A stretch of 33,545 nucleotides of DNA from a virus. Numbering within the stretch: position 1 is the first letter of the stretch; each line of letters begins with the position of its first letter. Positions 7,583 to 13,562 of the stretch are shown in pieces. The position numbers and the translations under genes are program-made. The DNA lies in the IMG/VR virus record IMGVR_UViG_3300000956_000068, positions 1 to 33,545 of that record; one strand, written 5' to 3'. A model generated the notes under the pieces. That model was given only the letters and a program-made list of their open reading frames with translations. It made no database searches and was not told the DNA's origin.

Positions 7583-7838
7583 TTGATAGCGACGGGTAGA
7601 TGTATTCCAGACATCTGTCGCAATCAACGGCGTTTTTATTGTCAGTCGCTACCGGTATTCGCTCGACAAATAACGCTACTTGGCAAACTGTATAATGAAA
7701 GCCGCCTGTGGCTTTCAAGTGAATACTAGGAATGCGTTCTTGACAGTTGCCGCATTTTGTTACTTGATTTCCGGAAAATATATGTAACTCTCTTCCGCAT
7801 TGTTTACACCTTCTTAGTTGACGCGGAGGTCGCTTCAT
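7416..7838 (-). CDS. Small zinc-ribbon protein running antisense into the primase gene
   Basis: The 140-residue frame begins MKRPPRQLRR followed by CKQCG and CGNCQ knuckles (Cys at 11, 14, 29 and 32), a typical zinc-ribbon, and a later DCDRC motif near residue 73. The N-terminal half is credible as a small zinc-binding protein. The last ~55 residues (7416-7582) are encoded opposite the 3' end of the convergent primase gene and show no recognisable feature. It overlaps the preceding gene by 35 bases, and the ribosome site is weak. The real extent of the functional domain is uncertain. Role unknown. Confidence 0.55.
   Translation of the reverse strand: MKRPPRQLRRCKQCGRELHIFSGNQVTKCGNCQERIPSIHLKATGGFHYTVCQVALFVERIPVATDNKNAVDCDRCLEYIYPSLSITLVRIPSVRPPYSIRHASYIAELTLHGILPEYPRVLQGSSMLSLTPLTHLACLS
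7581..7637 (+). terminator. Imperfect hairpin after the primase gene
   Basis: Arms GATTG..GCGAC..AGATGT (7581-7603) and ACATCTGTCGCAATC (7611-7625) pair with a small interior bulge. The run GTTTTTATT follows seven to twelve bases later. The position, at the stop codon of the primase gene and before convergent genes, fits a terminator. The separation between stem and T-run makes it weak. Confidence 0.4.
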
Positions 7839-8199
7839 GTTGTTTCACTTCGCCCTTCGGTGTCGTCGCGTCTTTTAGCTGATTTGTCAGCTGGTCATTC
7901 AAACGTCGTTGAATACTCGCTTCGCGCTCCAGGCGATACGCTTCCGCGAATAGTTCGCTGGTATGAACGCGGGTAAAAGACAAAGTCGGGTTGTTGAATC
8001 GGGCCTTCAGTTTGGCCAGTTCCTTGTCTGGAGCTACGTCAGGATATAAAACGTTGTCGATAAAACGCGCTTTGATCCGTTGAATGTTGGCCCGGTTCTG
8101 ACCAGTCGGTTCGGCATTGAACATCGTTACCGCTGCAATTAGCTCTTCTAGCTGATTGATTAACGTGGTCTGAAGCGGCGCTTCGTCTTGTATGCTCAT
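7804..8199 (-). CDS. Hypothetical protein, C-terminal coiled-coil tendency
   Basis: The 131-residue product (MSIQDEAPLQTTLINQLEEL...) is unrecognised. The last ~45 residues are charged and helical (EAYRLEREASIQRRLNDQLT), suggesting a coiled coil. I chose the ATG at 8199 because it overlaps the upstream stop (ATGA) and follows TAGGACACGC. The frame is open upstream to 8262, but that segment overlaps a better gene. It is the middle gene of a three-gene minus-strand set downstream of a terminator. Confidence 0.65.
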   Translation of the reverse strand: MSIQDEAPLQTTLINQLEELIAAVTMFNAEPTGQNRANIQRIKARFIDNVLYPDVAPDKELAKLKARFNNPTLSFTRVHTSELFAEAYRLEREASIQRRLNDQLTNQLKDATTPKGEVKQHEATSASTKKV

Positions 8200-8426
8200 G
8201 CGTGTCCTACGATCATGTTGGAACGGTGGAACGGTGTTGGTGTCGTCGGCTGAATCTTCCACGCCTCCATGAATACCAACCCGTTTTTGGTGTCTAGAGT
8301 AAATCGCGCATACGTCATGTGCTCGCGTCCAGCAAGCTGCGCTAGCTCGCGAAGCACTTCTCTATTCTGTTCCCGGGTTTCGAGCAACAGGCGGGTTCTA
8401 ATGAAGTCTGGCGGCGTAGCGTCCAT
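8196..8426 (-). CDS. Hypothetical protein
   Basis: The 76-residue protein begins MDATPPDFIRTRLLLETREQ and contains a short beta-rich segment TYARFTLDTKNGLVFMEAWK. No known motif is visible. It lies just downstream of a strong intrinsic terminator and overlaps the next start by four bases (ATGA). The ribosome site is poor (TGGACCC). Transcription presumably comes from read-through or an unseen promoter. Confidence 0.6.
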   Translation of the reverse strand: MDATPPDFIRTRLLLETREQNREVLRELAQLAGREHMTYARFTLDTKNGLVFMEAWKIQPTTPTPFHRSNMIVGHA

Positions 8427-8444
8427 GATTCGGGTCCAGAAAGT

Positions 8445-8483
8445 AAAAACCCCTCTATCGGTGGCCTAACCGGAGGGGTTTTT
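8445..8483 (-). terminator. Strong intrinsic terminator (possibly bidirectional)
   Basis: AAAAACCCCTC (8445-8455) and GAGGGGTTTTT (8473-8483) form an 11-bp stem, with a further CGGT/ACCG pairing inside. The A-run/T-run symmetry would allow termination in both directions. It lies downstream of the minus-strand helicase and membrane-protein genes. Confidence 0.85.
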
Positions 8484-8485
8484 GA

Positions 8486-8613
8486 ATGCCGCCTAGCTAC
8501 GCGCAGGTTGCGACGTGGTAACGTTGAACGTAGACCGGGTTCACCGGTGTTACCTCTATTCAATCGAATGCGCGAAGCTTGGAGAAGTTCCGGGCTGCTG
8601 TCAACAGGTTTCG
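8486..8613. other. Short intergenic region without a clear gene
   Basis: Overlapping plus-strand frames exist here but lack ribosome sites and look like chance. A minus-strand TTGACA (complement of 8599-8604) with CAAGCT 17 bases downstream resembles the weak promoter at 4876-4904. It would point into the terminator at 8445-8483, so its meaning is unclear. Confidence 0.3.
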
Positions 8614-8874
8614 TTATTTGGGACCGTCACGCGCGTTATAGGCTCGCTTCGCGGGCTTGGCGGGGTCTGCCTTCTCTTCGTACAGCGGACGCGACAGGAC
8701 AAGGTATAGGGCGCCGTAGAGGCAACCGCCGCCAATCGTCATAAGTAAATCGTACAAGAAGACGCGAGGGCTTTCCGCCGCTGCATAGGAGCCGGTTAGC
8801 GCCGCGCATGCGCCAGCCGCGAGGGCTAGCGACATGCTATGGCGGTATAACCAGCTACCGGCTACGCGTAGCAT
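8614..8874 (-). CDS. Small two-TM membrane protein
   Basis: The 86-residue protein has two hydrophobic segments: about residues 12-33 (SLALAAGACAALTGSYAA) and 38-60 (FLYDLLMTIGGGCLYGALYL). A charged Lys/Arg-rich tail follows. This hairpin topology with a cytoplasmic basic tail fits an inner-membrane protein. A holin is possible, but the gene lies away from the lysis block at 20.7-23.9 kb and next to a helicase, so I do not assign it. Its ATG overlaps the helicase stop (TAATG), with AAGGA upstream, so it is cotranscribed with the helicase and followed by the terminator. Confidence 0.7.
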   Translation of the reverse strand: MLRVAGSWLYRHSMSLALAAGACAALTGSYAAAESPRVFLYDLLMTIGGGCLYGALYLVLSRPLYEEKADPAKPAKRAYNARDGPK

Positions 8875-10364
8875 TAGTTTCGGGTTCCTTCTTCGATCAT
8901 GCGAAGCGACACTTTAGCGCGTGTCGCCGCCACGTAGCAAAGGTTATCTTCTTGCTTCAGCTGCCAGGGCTGACGGGCATACACCGAAGGACACTGACTG
9001 CGATTCAGCCAATACACCGTACGCGCCTCCAAACCCTTTGACTTGTGAATCGTAGCTAACGTTGTCGCGACTTTAGCTTCGTTAAATAGATCCTTAAGAA
9101 CGTCAATCAGAGCTTTGACGGTGCGGTTGTTTTCTCCAAGGCCACTCATCAATGCGCGGATTGCGTCGATACGGTCGCAAATCGCTTCAACTTTGCCTTC
9201 GTCGTTCTTTTCCAATGCCTTTTTAACTTCGCGTTCACGGTAAGCCGCGAGCTTCGTTTCAAGTTCGTCAATCGTCCATGCTTCCATTGATTCGATGAAT
9301 TCAATCAGTTGCTTGCCCACACTATCGCGGCCCATGATACGGACGGGAATGCGGGCCTTCAGCATACGCATTGCTAACGTGATTAACGGGCGAGTCGTGC
9401 GGCATACAACAAGGTCGTTTTGCTCGAAATCTTCCAGCAGCCAGTCTTCGCCCAGTTCAGCTACGCCGCCGATATCTTCACGGGCCGGGTTCGCTTCAAT
9501 GTGACTGACCCATTGACGGGCATATTCAACGACGCGAGGCGCGCAACGGTAGGAGATAGACAGCGGCATTTCGACACACTTGAACTCGTTGGCGATCAGT
9601 TCGAGCGAATCGCTATCGGCGCCGCGAAAGCCGTATATAGCTTGCGCCGGGTCGCCTACCGCGATCAGTCGGCCCGTCATCTTGCCGTTAAAGCCCGTCA
9701 GAATCTTGCGCAGAATCGCGCGCTGAATCGCGTTCGTGTCCTGCGCTTCGTCAACAAGCACGTTGTTGTAACGGCGAAGGGTCAGGTTCTTTAAGATCGG
9801 GAGGTAAAGGATATCGTCCCAATCGATCATCGGGGACTCGTTTGATTCCTTCAGCAAGAACTGCGCGAGTTCGATGGCGCGGGCATTCGTGCAGCTGTCG
9901 TTCGGCAACTCCAGGTCGTGACGGTCAATCAGCGTTTGCCAAGCGTTCGGAACGTTCGGCATTAAGCCTTCGCATTCAACGCCAGCGTTACGGGCCAGCG
10001 ACACCAGCTTGCAGACAAAGGGGCCGTAGTTGTGGGCATCGTCGGCGTTGAACGTACCCTTGACCAGCTTTTGCAGCTTGTTGCCGGTAACGTCGTCAGG
10101 GCTGCTCAGGCCCTTGAAATCGAGCACCGTGCGCATGCAAAGCGAGTGAAACGTCATGGCTTTGAGGCCGGCTTCTTTCAGCTCCTTCGCGATGGCCGCG
10201 TTGAACGCCAGGATGACGCTATAACCGCGCAGGAGGCCGAAGACGTGCTTCAGCGTGGTCGACTTGCCGGAACCAGCCACGGCCACAATGATGAGGTTGT
10301 AGGCCGTCTCCGTGACGGTCTTGTAAATCGCTTGCTGGTAGACGCTGGGGACTTTGTTCGACAT
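8874..10364 (-). CDS. UvrD/Rep-family superfamily 1 DNA helicase
   Basis: The 496-residue protein shows the SF1A motif series in order: Walker A AVAGSGKSTT (28-37), motif II LVDEAQDTNAIQR, motif III GDPAQAIYGFRGAD, a SYRC motif IV element, motif V ATIHKSKGLEA and motif VI CYVAATRAK. This is a 3'-5' DNA translocase/helicase acting in replication or recombination. It is shorter than cellular UvrD (~720) because the accessory 1B/2B regions are reduced, as often in phage. A sigma70-like promoter (10394-10421) lies just upstream, and GGAG precedes the start at 10364. Codon use is GC-rich. Confidence 0.9.
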   Translation of the reverse strand: MSNKVPSVYQQAIYKTVTETAYNLIIVAVAGSGKSTTLKHVFGLLRGYSVILAFNAAIAKELKEAGLKAMTFHSLCMRTVLDFKGLSSPDDVTGNKLQKLVKGTFNADDAHNYGPFVCKLVSLARNAGVECEGLMPNVPNAWQTLIDRHDLELPNDSCTNARAIELAQFLLKESNESPMIDWDDILYLPILKNLTLRRYNNVLVDEAQDTNAIQRAILRKILTGFNGKMTGRLIAVGDPAQAIYGFRGADSDSLELIANEFKCVEMPLSISYRCAPRVVEYARQWVSHIEANPAREDIGGVAELGEDWLLEDFEQNDLVVCRTTRPLITLAMRMLKARIPVRIMGRDSVGKQLIEFIESMEAWTIDELETKLAAYREREVKKALEKNDEGKVEAICDRIDAIRALMSGLGENNRTVKALIDVLKDLFNEAKVATTLATIHKSKGLEARTVYWLNRSQCPSVYARQPWQLKQEDNLCYVAATRAKVSLRMIEEGTRN

Positions 10365-10393
10365 TTGACGCGCTCCGCTTGGTAAGTGCTGCC

Positions 10394-10421
10394 AGTATAC
10401 GCAGACGCTCTAACGCTGCAA
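10394..10421 (-). promoter_or_regulatory. Sigma70-like promoter for the helicase gene
   Basis: On the minus strand TTGCAG (complement of 10416-10421) is followed after 16 bases by TATACT (complement of 10394-10399), about 30 bases upstream of the helicase ATG. Both hexamers are good matches. A shared 18-bp element lies immediately upstream. Confidence 0.6.
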
Positions 10422-10433
10422 GCACTTTAACGC

Positions 10434-10451
10434 TTAACGTCATGAGTACTT
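10434..10451. repeat. Shared promoter-proximal element, copy 1
   Basis: TTAACGTCATGAGTACTT matches the copy at 12110-12127 at 16 of 18 positions; only the central dinucleotide differs. It lies upstream of the helicase promoter and touches a GTACT-7-AGTAC inverted repeat (10446-10462). It may be a regulator-binding site. Confidence 0.5.
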
Positions 10452-10516
10452 ATACGTAGTACCCATAGTTCCCCAGCGTCGTCTTTTGGGGCCGTTGCAA
10501 CACTGACGTTAAGCAA

Positions 10517-10547
10517 CCTCAGAAGACGTTATACGCGCCTTCTGAGG
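10517..10547 (-). terminator. Hairpin downstream of the 10560-12059 gene set
   Basis: CCTCAGAAG (10517-10525) and CTTCTGAGG (10539-10547) are perfect 9-bp arms around a 13-base loop, directly after the stop of the 10560-10757 gene on the minus strand. The following bases (TTGCTTAACG) are not a clean T-run, so this is a weak terminator or a 3'-end stabilising hairpin. Confidence 0.5.
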
Positions 10548-10559
10548 TAGCGTCAACTG

Positions 10560-10757
10560 TCAGCCGTTCAGAAGTTCGATTTTGATATGGTTACCGACCT
10601 CCAGGTTCCACAAGCCGATTTGAGAATGTAAGCGTTCGTTCAAAGCTTCTGTGTCTAAGACTTGGTCGCTCATGTCACACTCTACCGTAAGAACGGCACT
10701 TTCAATGTCGTTGCCGTACATGCCGTCTGTCAGGCTCATTTTCACTTGTCGTTTCAT
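10560..10757 (-). CDS. Small hypothetical protein
   Basis: The 65-residue acidic product begins MKRQVKMSLTDGMYGNDIES and has alternating hydrophobic residues suggesting a small beta-rich fold (VLTVECDM, NHIKIELLNG). It is not recognised. The start overlaps the stop of the upstream gene (ATGA). It is last in a minus-strand set of five small genes and is followed by a hairpin. Confidence 0.65.
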   Translation of the reverse strand: MKRQVKMSLTDGMYGNDIESAVLTVECDMSDQVLDTEALNERLHSQIGLWNLEVGNHIKIELLNG

Positions 10758-10948
10758 GGCTGTTTACTCTCAACTGGTGTTGCGTTGCTGACGGTAACCA
10801 CGACTCTACAGCCATCGCTAAACGTCAGTTCTATTTTGTGGTTTGTCTTCTGTTCGGCCTGGAAATCAGCTCCCCAACGTTGCAGTTCGTCTAACTGTCG
10901 CGCCAGGGTATCGCAGATCCGAACCGCGTTACTAACAGGCTTTGGCAT
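10754..10948 (-). CDS. Small hypothetical protein
   Basis: The 64-residue product MPKPVSNAVRICDTLARQLD... has an N-terminal helical half and a C-terminal segment KIELTFSDGCRVVVTVSNA that looks beta-rich. No family is recognised. AGAGGTAACATTAA before the ATG is a good ribosome site. The stop overlaps the start of the next gene, so the pair is probably translationally coupled. Confidence 0.65.
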   Translation of the reverse strand: MPKPVSNAVRICDTLARQLDELQRWGADFQAEQKTNHKIELTFSDGCRVVVTVSNATPVESKQP

Positions 10949-10960
10949 TTAATGTTACCT

Positions 10961-11131
10961 CTAAAAACCCAGGTCAGGATTGCTGTTTGGTCTAGCGATG
11001 TATTCAACTGTTGCCCAACGACGCCAGAACTTGTGACTGCTCAACTGCGGCGGCTGTTCGTACTTGGCTTCAAACAGCCATACGACCTCCCAGCGCACCA
11101 ACTTCTTGTTCCATCGAATGATGACGTTCAT
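10961..11131 (-). CDS. Small Trp-rich hypothetical protein
   Basis: The 56-residue protein MNVIIRWNKKLVRWEVVWLF... contains several Trp and Arg residues and no Cys pair. GGAGGTATTTAAC before the ATG at 11131 decides the start over the in-frame upstream ATG at 11161. Unknown function. It belongs to the minus-strand early set driven from the 12.1-kb promoter. Confidence 0.65.
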   Translation of the reverse strand: MNVIIRWNKKLVRWEVVWLFEAKYEQPPQLSSHKFWRRWATVEYIARPNSNPDLGF

Positions 11132-11172
11132 GTTAAATACCTCCGGTGCCGTCCTTGGCACCCCGGTGAGTG

Positions 11173-11838
11173 TTACTTGGCGATGCGGTAGAAACTGCGA
11201 ATTGGGTAGTGAAACTCCTTGCCGTCAGAATTAATCCAGAAGGCGCAGGTAACGCGACGGCCACCGCGCCAGACTTTCTCAACCTTCGTTACCGTCACCT
11301 TGCGCCCGGAGAACAGCACTTCTTCGCCTGGGGACGCTTGCCATTTCGCCTCCGCCTTGTTCTCCACCAGCGGCTGACCCGCGAGTCGGAAGGCCAGTTC
11401 CTTCAGAAACGTCGCATGGGCTCGCATATGCTTCGCACGGCGCAGCTGGTAGTCAACCTGTCGGGTGACTTCATCGGCCTGCTGCTGCGGCGTACAGTCC
11501 TTCCAGGGGGTATAGACAGGCTTGTACTCGCTCCGATGCTCTACCCACACCTTGCCGGTCTTGCACTGAATCGGAAATGCGAGCTTCAAGTTGAACTTGC
11601 GCACCGTCTCTTCGCACGCCTTCGCGTCCTCGATGCAGTCGGCCGCGAACTTGTAGCTAAACGTCTGGTCGAGTTCCACCGGGCGCTTATCGCTACCCGC
11701 GCAGGTGCCGCTGAAGTAGCCGAACGCCTTCGTGTAGCCGTGCTTGGCTATGAGGAGCCTGACGCTGCCAATGCTCGCCGCCTGGAGGCTTCCGCAAGCT
11801 TGACAGTGGCCCTTGTGAGTGTGAGTGCGCTTTGCCAT
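11173..11838 (-). CDS. Phage hypothetical protein with N-terminal Cys/His motif
   Basis: The 221-residue protein opens MAKRTHTHKGHCQACGS and then has KHGYTKAFGYFSGTCAGSDK, a segment I recognise from many phage proteins of unknown function. The CQAC pair with later Cys/His residues suggests a metal site. A C-terminal beta-rich part (EEVLFSGRKVTVTKVEKVWR) looks SH3/KOW-like. AGGAGTCACGAAC precedes the ATG. Codons are GC-richer than in adjacent genes, consistent with high early expression. Function unknown. Confidence 0.75.
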   Translation of the reverse strand: MAKRTHTHKGHCQACGSLQAASIGSVRLLIAKHGYTKAFGYFSGTCAGSDKRPVELDQTFSYKFAADCIEDAKACEETVRKFNLKLAFPIQCKTGKVWVEHRSEYKPVYTPWKDCTPQQQADEVTRQVDYQLRRAKHMRAHATFLKELAFRLAGQPLVENKAEAKWQASPGEEVLFSGRKVTVTKVEKVWRGGRRVTCAFWINSDGKEFHYPIRSFYRIAK

Positions 11839-11879
11839 GTTCGTGACTCCTGTCGCCGTCCTTGGCGACGCTGTGGTGA

Positions 11880-12059
11880 TTACTTCGCTTGTGCTTCGCG
11901 GCGGACCAGTTCGAACACTGCATTCACCTGCTTCATGGTGACGCTGTAGTTCTGCGTGATGCCCAGCGCTCCGAAGCCTTCGCCGATCATCTTCTTGACG
12001 GCCTGGATCTGCTGAGGGCTCATGGTCGCCAAGCGACGGTTCATTTCGGCTTTTGTCAT
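11880..12059 (-). CDS. Small helical protein, first gene of a minus-strand operon
   Basis: The 59-residue product starts MTKAEMNRRLATMSPQQIQ and has a possible small helix-turn-helix-like arrangement (IQAVKKMIGEGFGALGITQN), but the match is weak. GGGAGTGAAGATC before the ATG at 12059 decides the start over a longer frame to 12131 that would cover the promoter. As first gene after a well-formed promoter it is probably abundant early in infection. Function unknown. Confidence 0.65.
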   Translation of the reverse strand: MTKAEMNRRLATMSPQQIQAVKKMIGEGFGALGITQNYSVTMKQVNAVFELVRREAQAK

Positions 12060-12090
12060 GATCTTCACTCCCGTTTGACTACGTGACGCT

Positions 12091-12119
12091 ATAGTAACTA
12101 CGTCAAACTTTAACGTCAT
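12091..12119 (-). promoter_or_regulatory. Promoter of the 12059-to-10560 operon with overlapping inverted repeat
   Basis: On the minus strand ATGACG (complement of 12114-12119) and TACTAT (complement of 12091-12096) are spaced by 17 bases, about 32 bases ahead of the 12059 ATG. A 7-bp inverted repeat GTTTGAC / GTCAAAC (12073-12079 and 12102-12108) brackets the -10, so a bound protein would block or modulate initiation. Confidence 0.55.
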
Positions 12120-12127
12120 CGGTACTT
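12110..12127. repeat. Shared promoter-proximal element, copy 2
   Basis: TTAACGTCATCGGTACTT is the second copy of the element at 10434-10451. Here it contains the -35 region of the minus-strand promoter. A CCACG-tatt-CGTGG palindrome (12128-12141) follows on the far side. Confidence 0.5.
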
Positions 12128-12141
12128 CCACGTATTCGTGG

Positions 12142-12519
12142 CTTCAGCCCACACTAACGGCTATCGGTTGACGCTGCACAGGGCCTTAGAGCTAAGTCCT
12201 TGATAAATCAGTATAAATGGAATTTAAATGGCCTAAGTCGTTGATCCGGAAGGATTTAAATGAAATAGTTCGTAAATGGGTGGGTACCTTAGTACATCAA
12301 ACTAAGAACCCGTTAACACAAACAATACAAACAATCAACATTAACATTACAAAGAAATAGAACTCTTATATAAAGAGAATATATTATATATACTGAAGAG
12401 AATCAAGGCTTTGGACAGTTTATAGAGTCGAGTATTTGTAAACGGCTTTAGTATGTTGAAATTCTAATTTTTATATGTTATTGATGCGTTGGCATTTAAT
12501 TAATGGAGTTGTTTTTAAT
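12142..12519. other. AT-rich divergent non-coding region, candidate replication origin and promoter region
   Basis: About 380 bases lie between divergent genes with no supportable coding frame. Composition is strongly AT-rich compared with the roughly 50% GC surroundings. Features are two imperfect direct repeats (12192-12262), a 41-base stretch free of G on the plus strand (12313-12353), a small CTCTT..AAGAG inverted repeat, and an alternating AT run ending in TATACT (12389-12394). The last could be a -10, with TTATAT 17 bases upstream as a poor -35. Iteron-like repeats beside an easily melted segment fit an origin. The same region must also carry plus-strand promoters. Both roles are inferred. 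Confidence 0.5.
12192..12262 (+). repeat. Imperfect direct repeats (iteron-like)
   Basis: CTAAGTCCTTGAT (12192-12204) recurs as CTAAGTCGTTGAT (12233-12245). GGAATTTAAATG (12219-12230) recurs as GGATTTAAATG (12252-12262). Together they make two copies of a composite unit of about 30-40 bases at the edge of the AT-rich region. Confidence 0.6.
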
Positions 12520-12807
12520 ATGACATATCCAATTTACGATTGTTCGCCCCAGGCGCAGAAGCTGATTGACAAACAGCCGACAGCGTCAGCTCCGCGAATG
12601 GTCGAAACAAGCGTTAATACCCATCATCGCGTTAAGTATCCTTTTTCCGAACTTGCAGTCGGCAAGTCGTTTAGTGTAGCGTTAGCTGAAGCTAACGAAA
12701 TGTCTTTGCGTAACTTGTCTTATAAATGGGGCAAGGAGCTTAATAAGAAGTTTGCTGTGATTAAGCACAAAGACTACGGCTGTATTGAAGTCGCGCGAAT
12801 CGCGTAG
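12520..12807 (+). CDS. Single-domain YPFxxLxVGxSF protein
   Basis: The 95-residue protein carries VKYPFSELAVGKSFSV at about residue 38, then a helical segment and a beta-rich end. The same pattern (SYPFEKLNVGQSFFV) occurs in the C-terminal part of the 19867-20583 product, so they share a domain. I believe this is a widespread phage domain of unknown function (a DUF7303-like family, from memory). GGAGTTGTTTTTAAT before the ATG at 12520 decides the start. It is the first gene of the long plus-strand operon, next to the AT-rich region, so a DNA-binding role near the origin is conceivable. Confidence 0.65.
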   Translation: MTYPIYDCSPQAQKLIDKQPTASAPRMVETSVNTHHRVKYPFSELAVGKSFSVALAEANEMSLRNLSYKWGKELNKKFAVIKHKDYGCIEVARIA

Positions 12808-12818
12808 GAGTGTGGGCA

Positions 12819-12956
12819 GTGACGAAAGCTGAAGCGTTGGTAGGCGTGGTTCTTGGCATTTTGCTAGCGCTCAGCGTCGGCGAGGTTGCCGAAGCATTCA
12901 CGTCGAAGGTTGCGAGTGTTCTGGCGTCTATTCCGGGAGTAATCAACAATGAGTAA
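12819..12956 (+). CDS. Tiny single-TM membrane protein, GTG start
   Basis: The 45-residue product MTKAEALVGVVLGILLALSV... has one hydrophobic helix at about residues 7-20 and a short tail ending GVINNE. AGGAGTGTGGGCA precedes a GTG start, and the stop lies 8 bases inside the next gene, which fits a genuine coupled small gene. Function unknown. Small phage membrane peptides often affect host envelope or exclusion, but nothing here shows that. Confidence 0.55.
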   Translation: MTKAEALVGVVLGILLALSVGEVAEAFTSKVASVLASIPGVINNE

Positions 12957-13557
12957 TGGCGAATTTCAAACTTGCCAAGCTTGTACAACGCCTATGGCGT
13001 GTCGTGACGTGGCGACTTGCCAGCGGCAATACAGAGCGGACACGATAGCCCGCATGTCAGCACGGGAGAACGTCGAAAGCTTGCTAGGTAAGCGTGTAGG
13101 CGTCAATAGCGGACGTTTCAAGGGTCAGCGCGGTTTGGTGACGCACGAGAACAGCAACGTGTTGAAAGTGCAGTTCGACAAGACACAGCAAACAGCGCTT
13201 TTGCAGCGTGTTGAAGTCATGCGTGAAGAAGCGTTCGACCAGCTGTACGGCAAGCCGACTACGCTTCGCGTTCACGGCTATGACAATACGCTTGCGAAAA
13301 TGACGGCTTCGATTAAGCGCGTTGATGAACTGCGTGGTAAGCGCAAAGAGCCGAAGAAGGTTGTAGCGTTGGAATGGAAGTTACATCCGACGCCGACGTA
13401 TCGCTGGGGTGTAATTCCGATCAATTTGCGCCTGGAAGACAACGTACGCTGTTTAGTTATCGAACAGCAACGTTGGTTCAAGTCGAAGCGCAGAGCGGTA
13501 GCGTTTGCGCGTTTTAATTACACGACATATGTGATTGCCGACTATCAAGAGCGGTAA
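12949..13557 (+). CDS. Cys-rich N-terminus plus KOW-like domain, hypothetical
   Basis: The 202-residue protein begins with CQACTTPMACRDVATCQRQY (five Cys in about 20 residues), a likely zinc knuckle. GKRVGVNSGRFKGQRGLVTH follows at about 47-66, a KOW/SH3-like segment typical of RNA- or ribosome/RNAP-associated proteins. The C-terminal half has TYRWGVIPINLRL and several aromatic/basic residues. Together these suggest a nucleic-acid-binding accessory protein. CGGGAGTAATCAACA precedes the ATG. The gene is followed after 5 bases by the TOPRIM gene. Confidence 0.7.
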   Translation: MSNGEFQTCQACTTPMACRDVATCQRQYRADTIARMSARENVESLLGKRVGVNSGRFKGQRGLVTHENSNVLKVQFDKTQQTALLQRVEVMREEAFDQLYGKPTTLRVHGYDNTLAKMTASIKRVDELRGKRKEPKKVVALEWKLHPTPTYRWGVIPINLRLEDNVRCLVIEQQRWFKSKRRAVAFARFNYTTYVIADYQER

Positions 13558-13562
13558 GCGTC

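Noticed and set aside
8508-8744. Plus-strand open frames over the terminator-membrane protein interval
   Set aside because: No ribosome sites, Arg-rich content and overlap with the opposite-strand membrane protein gene. Treated as chance.
10219-10443. Minus-strand frame starting at the ATG within the shared 18-bp element
   Set aside because: It lacks a ribosome site, covers the promoter and mostly lies inside the UvrD-type helicase gene in another frame.
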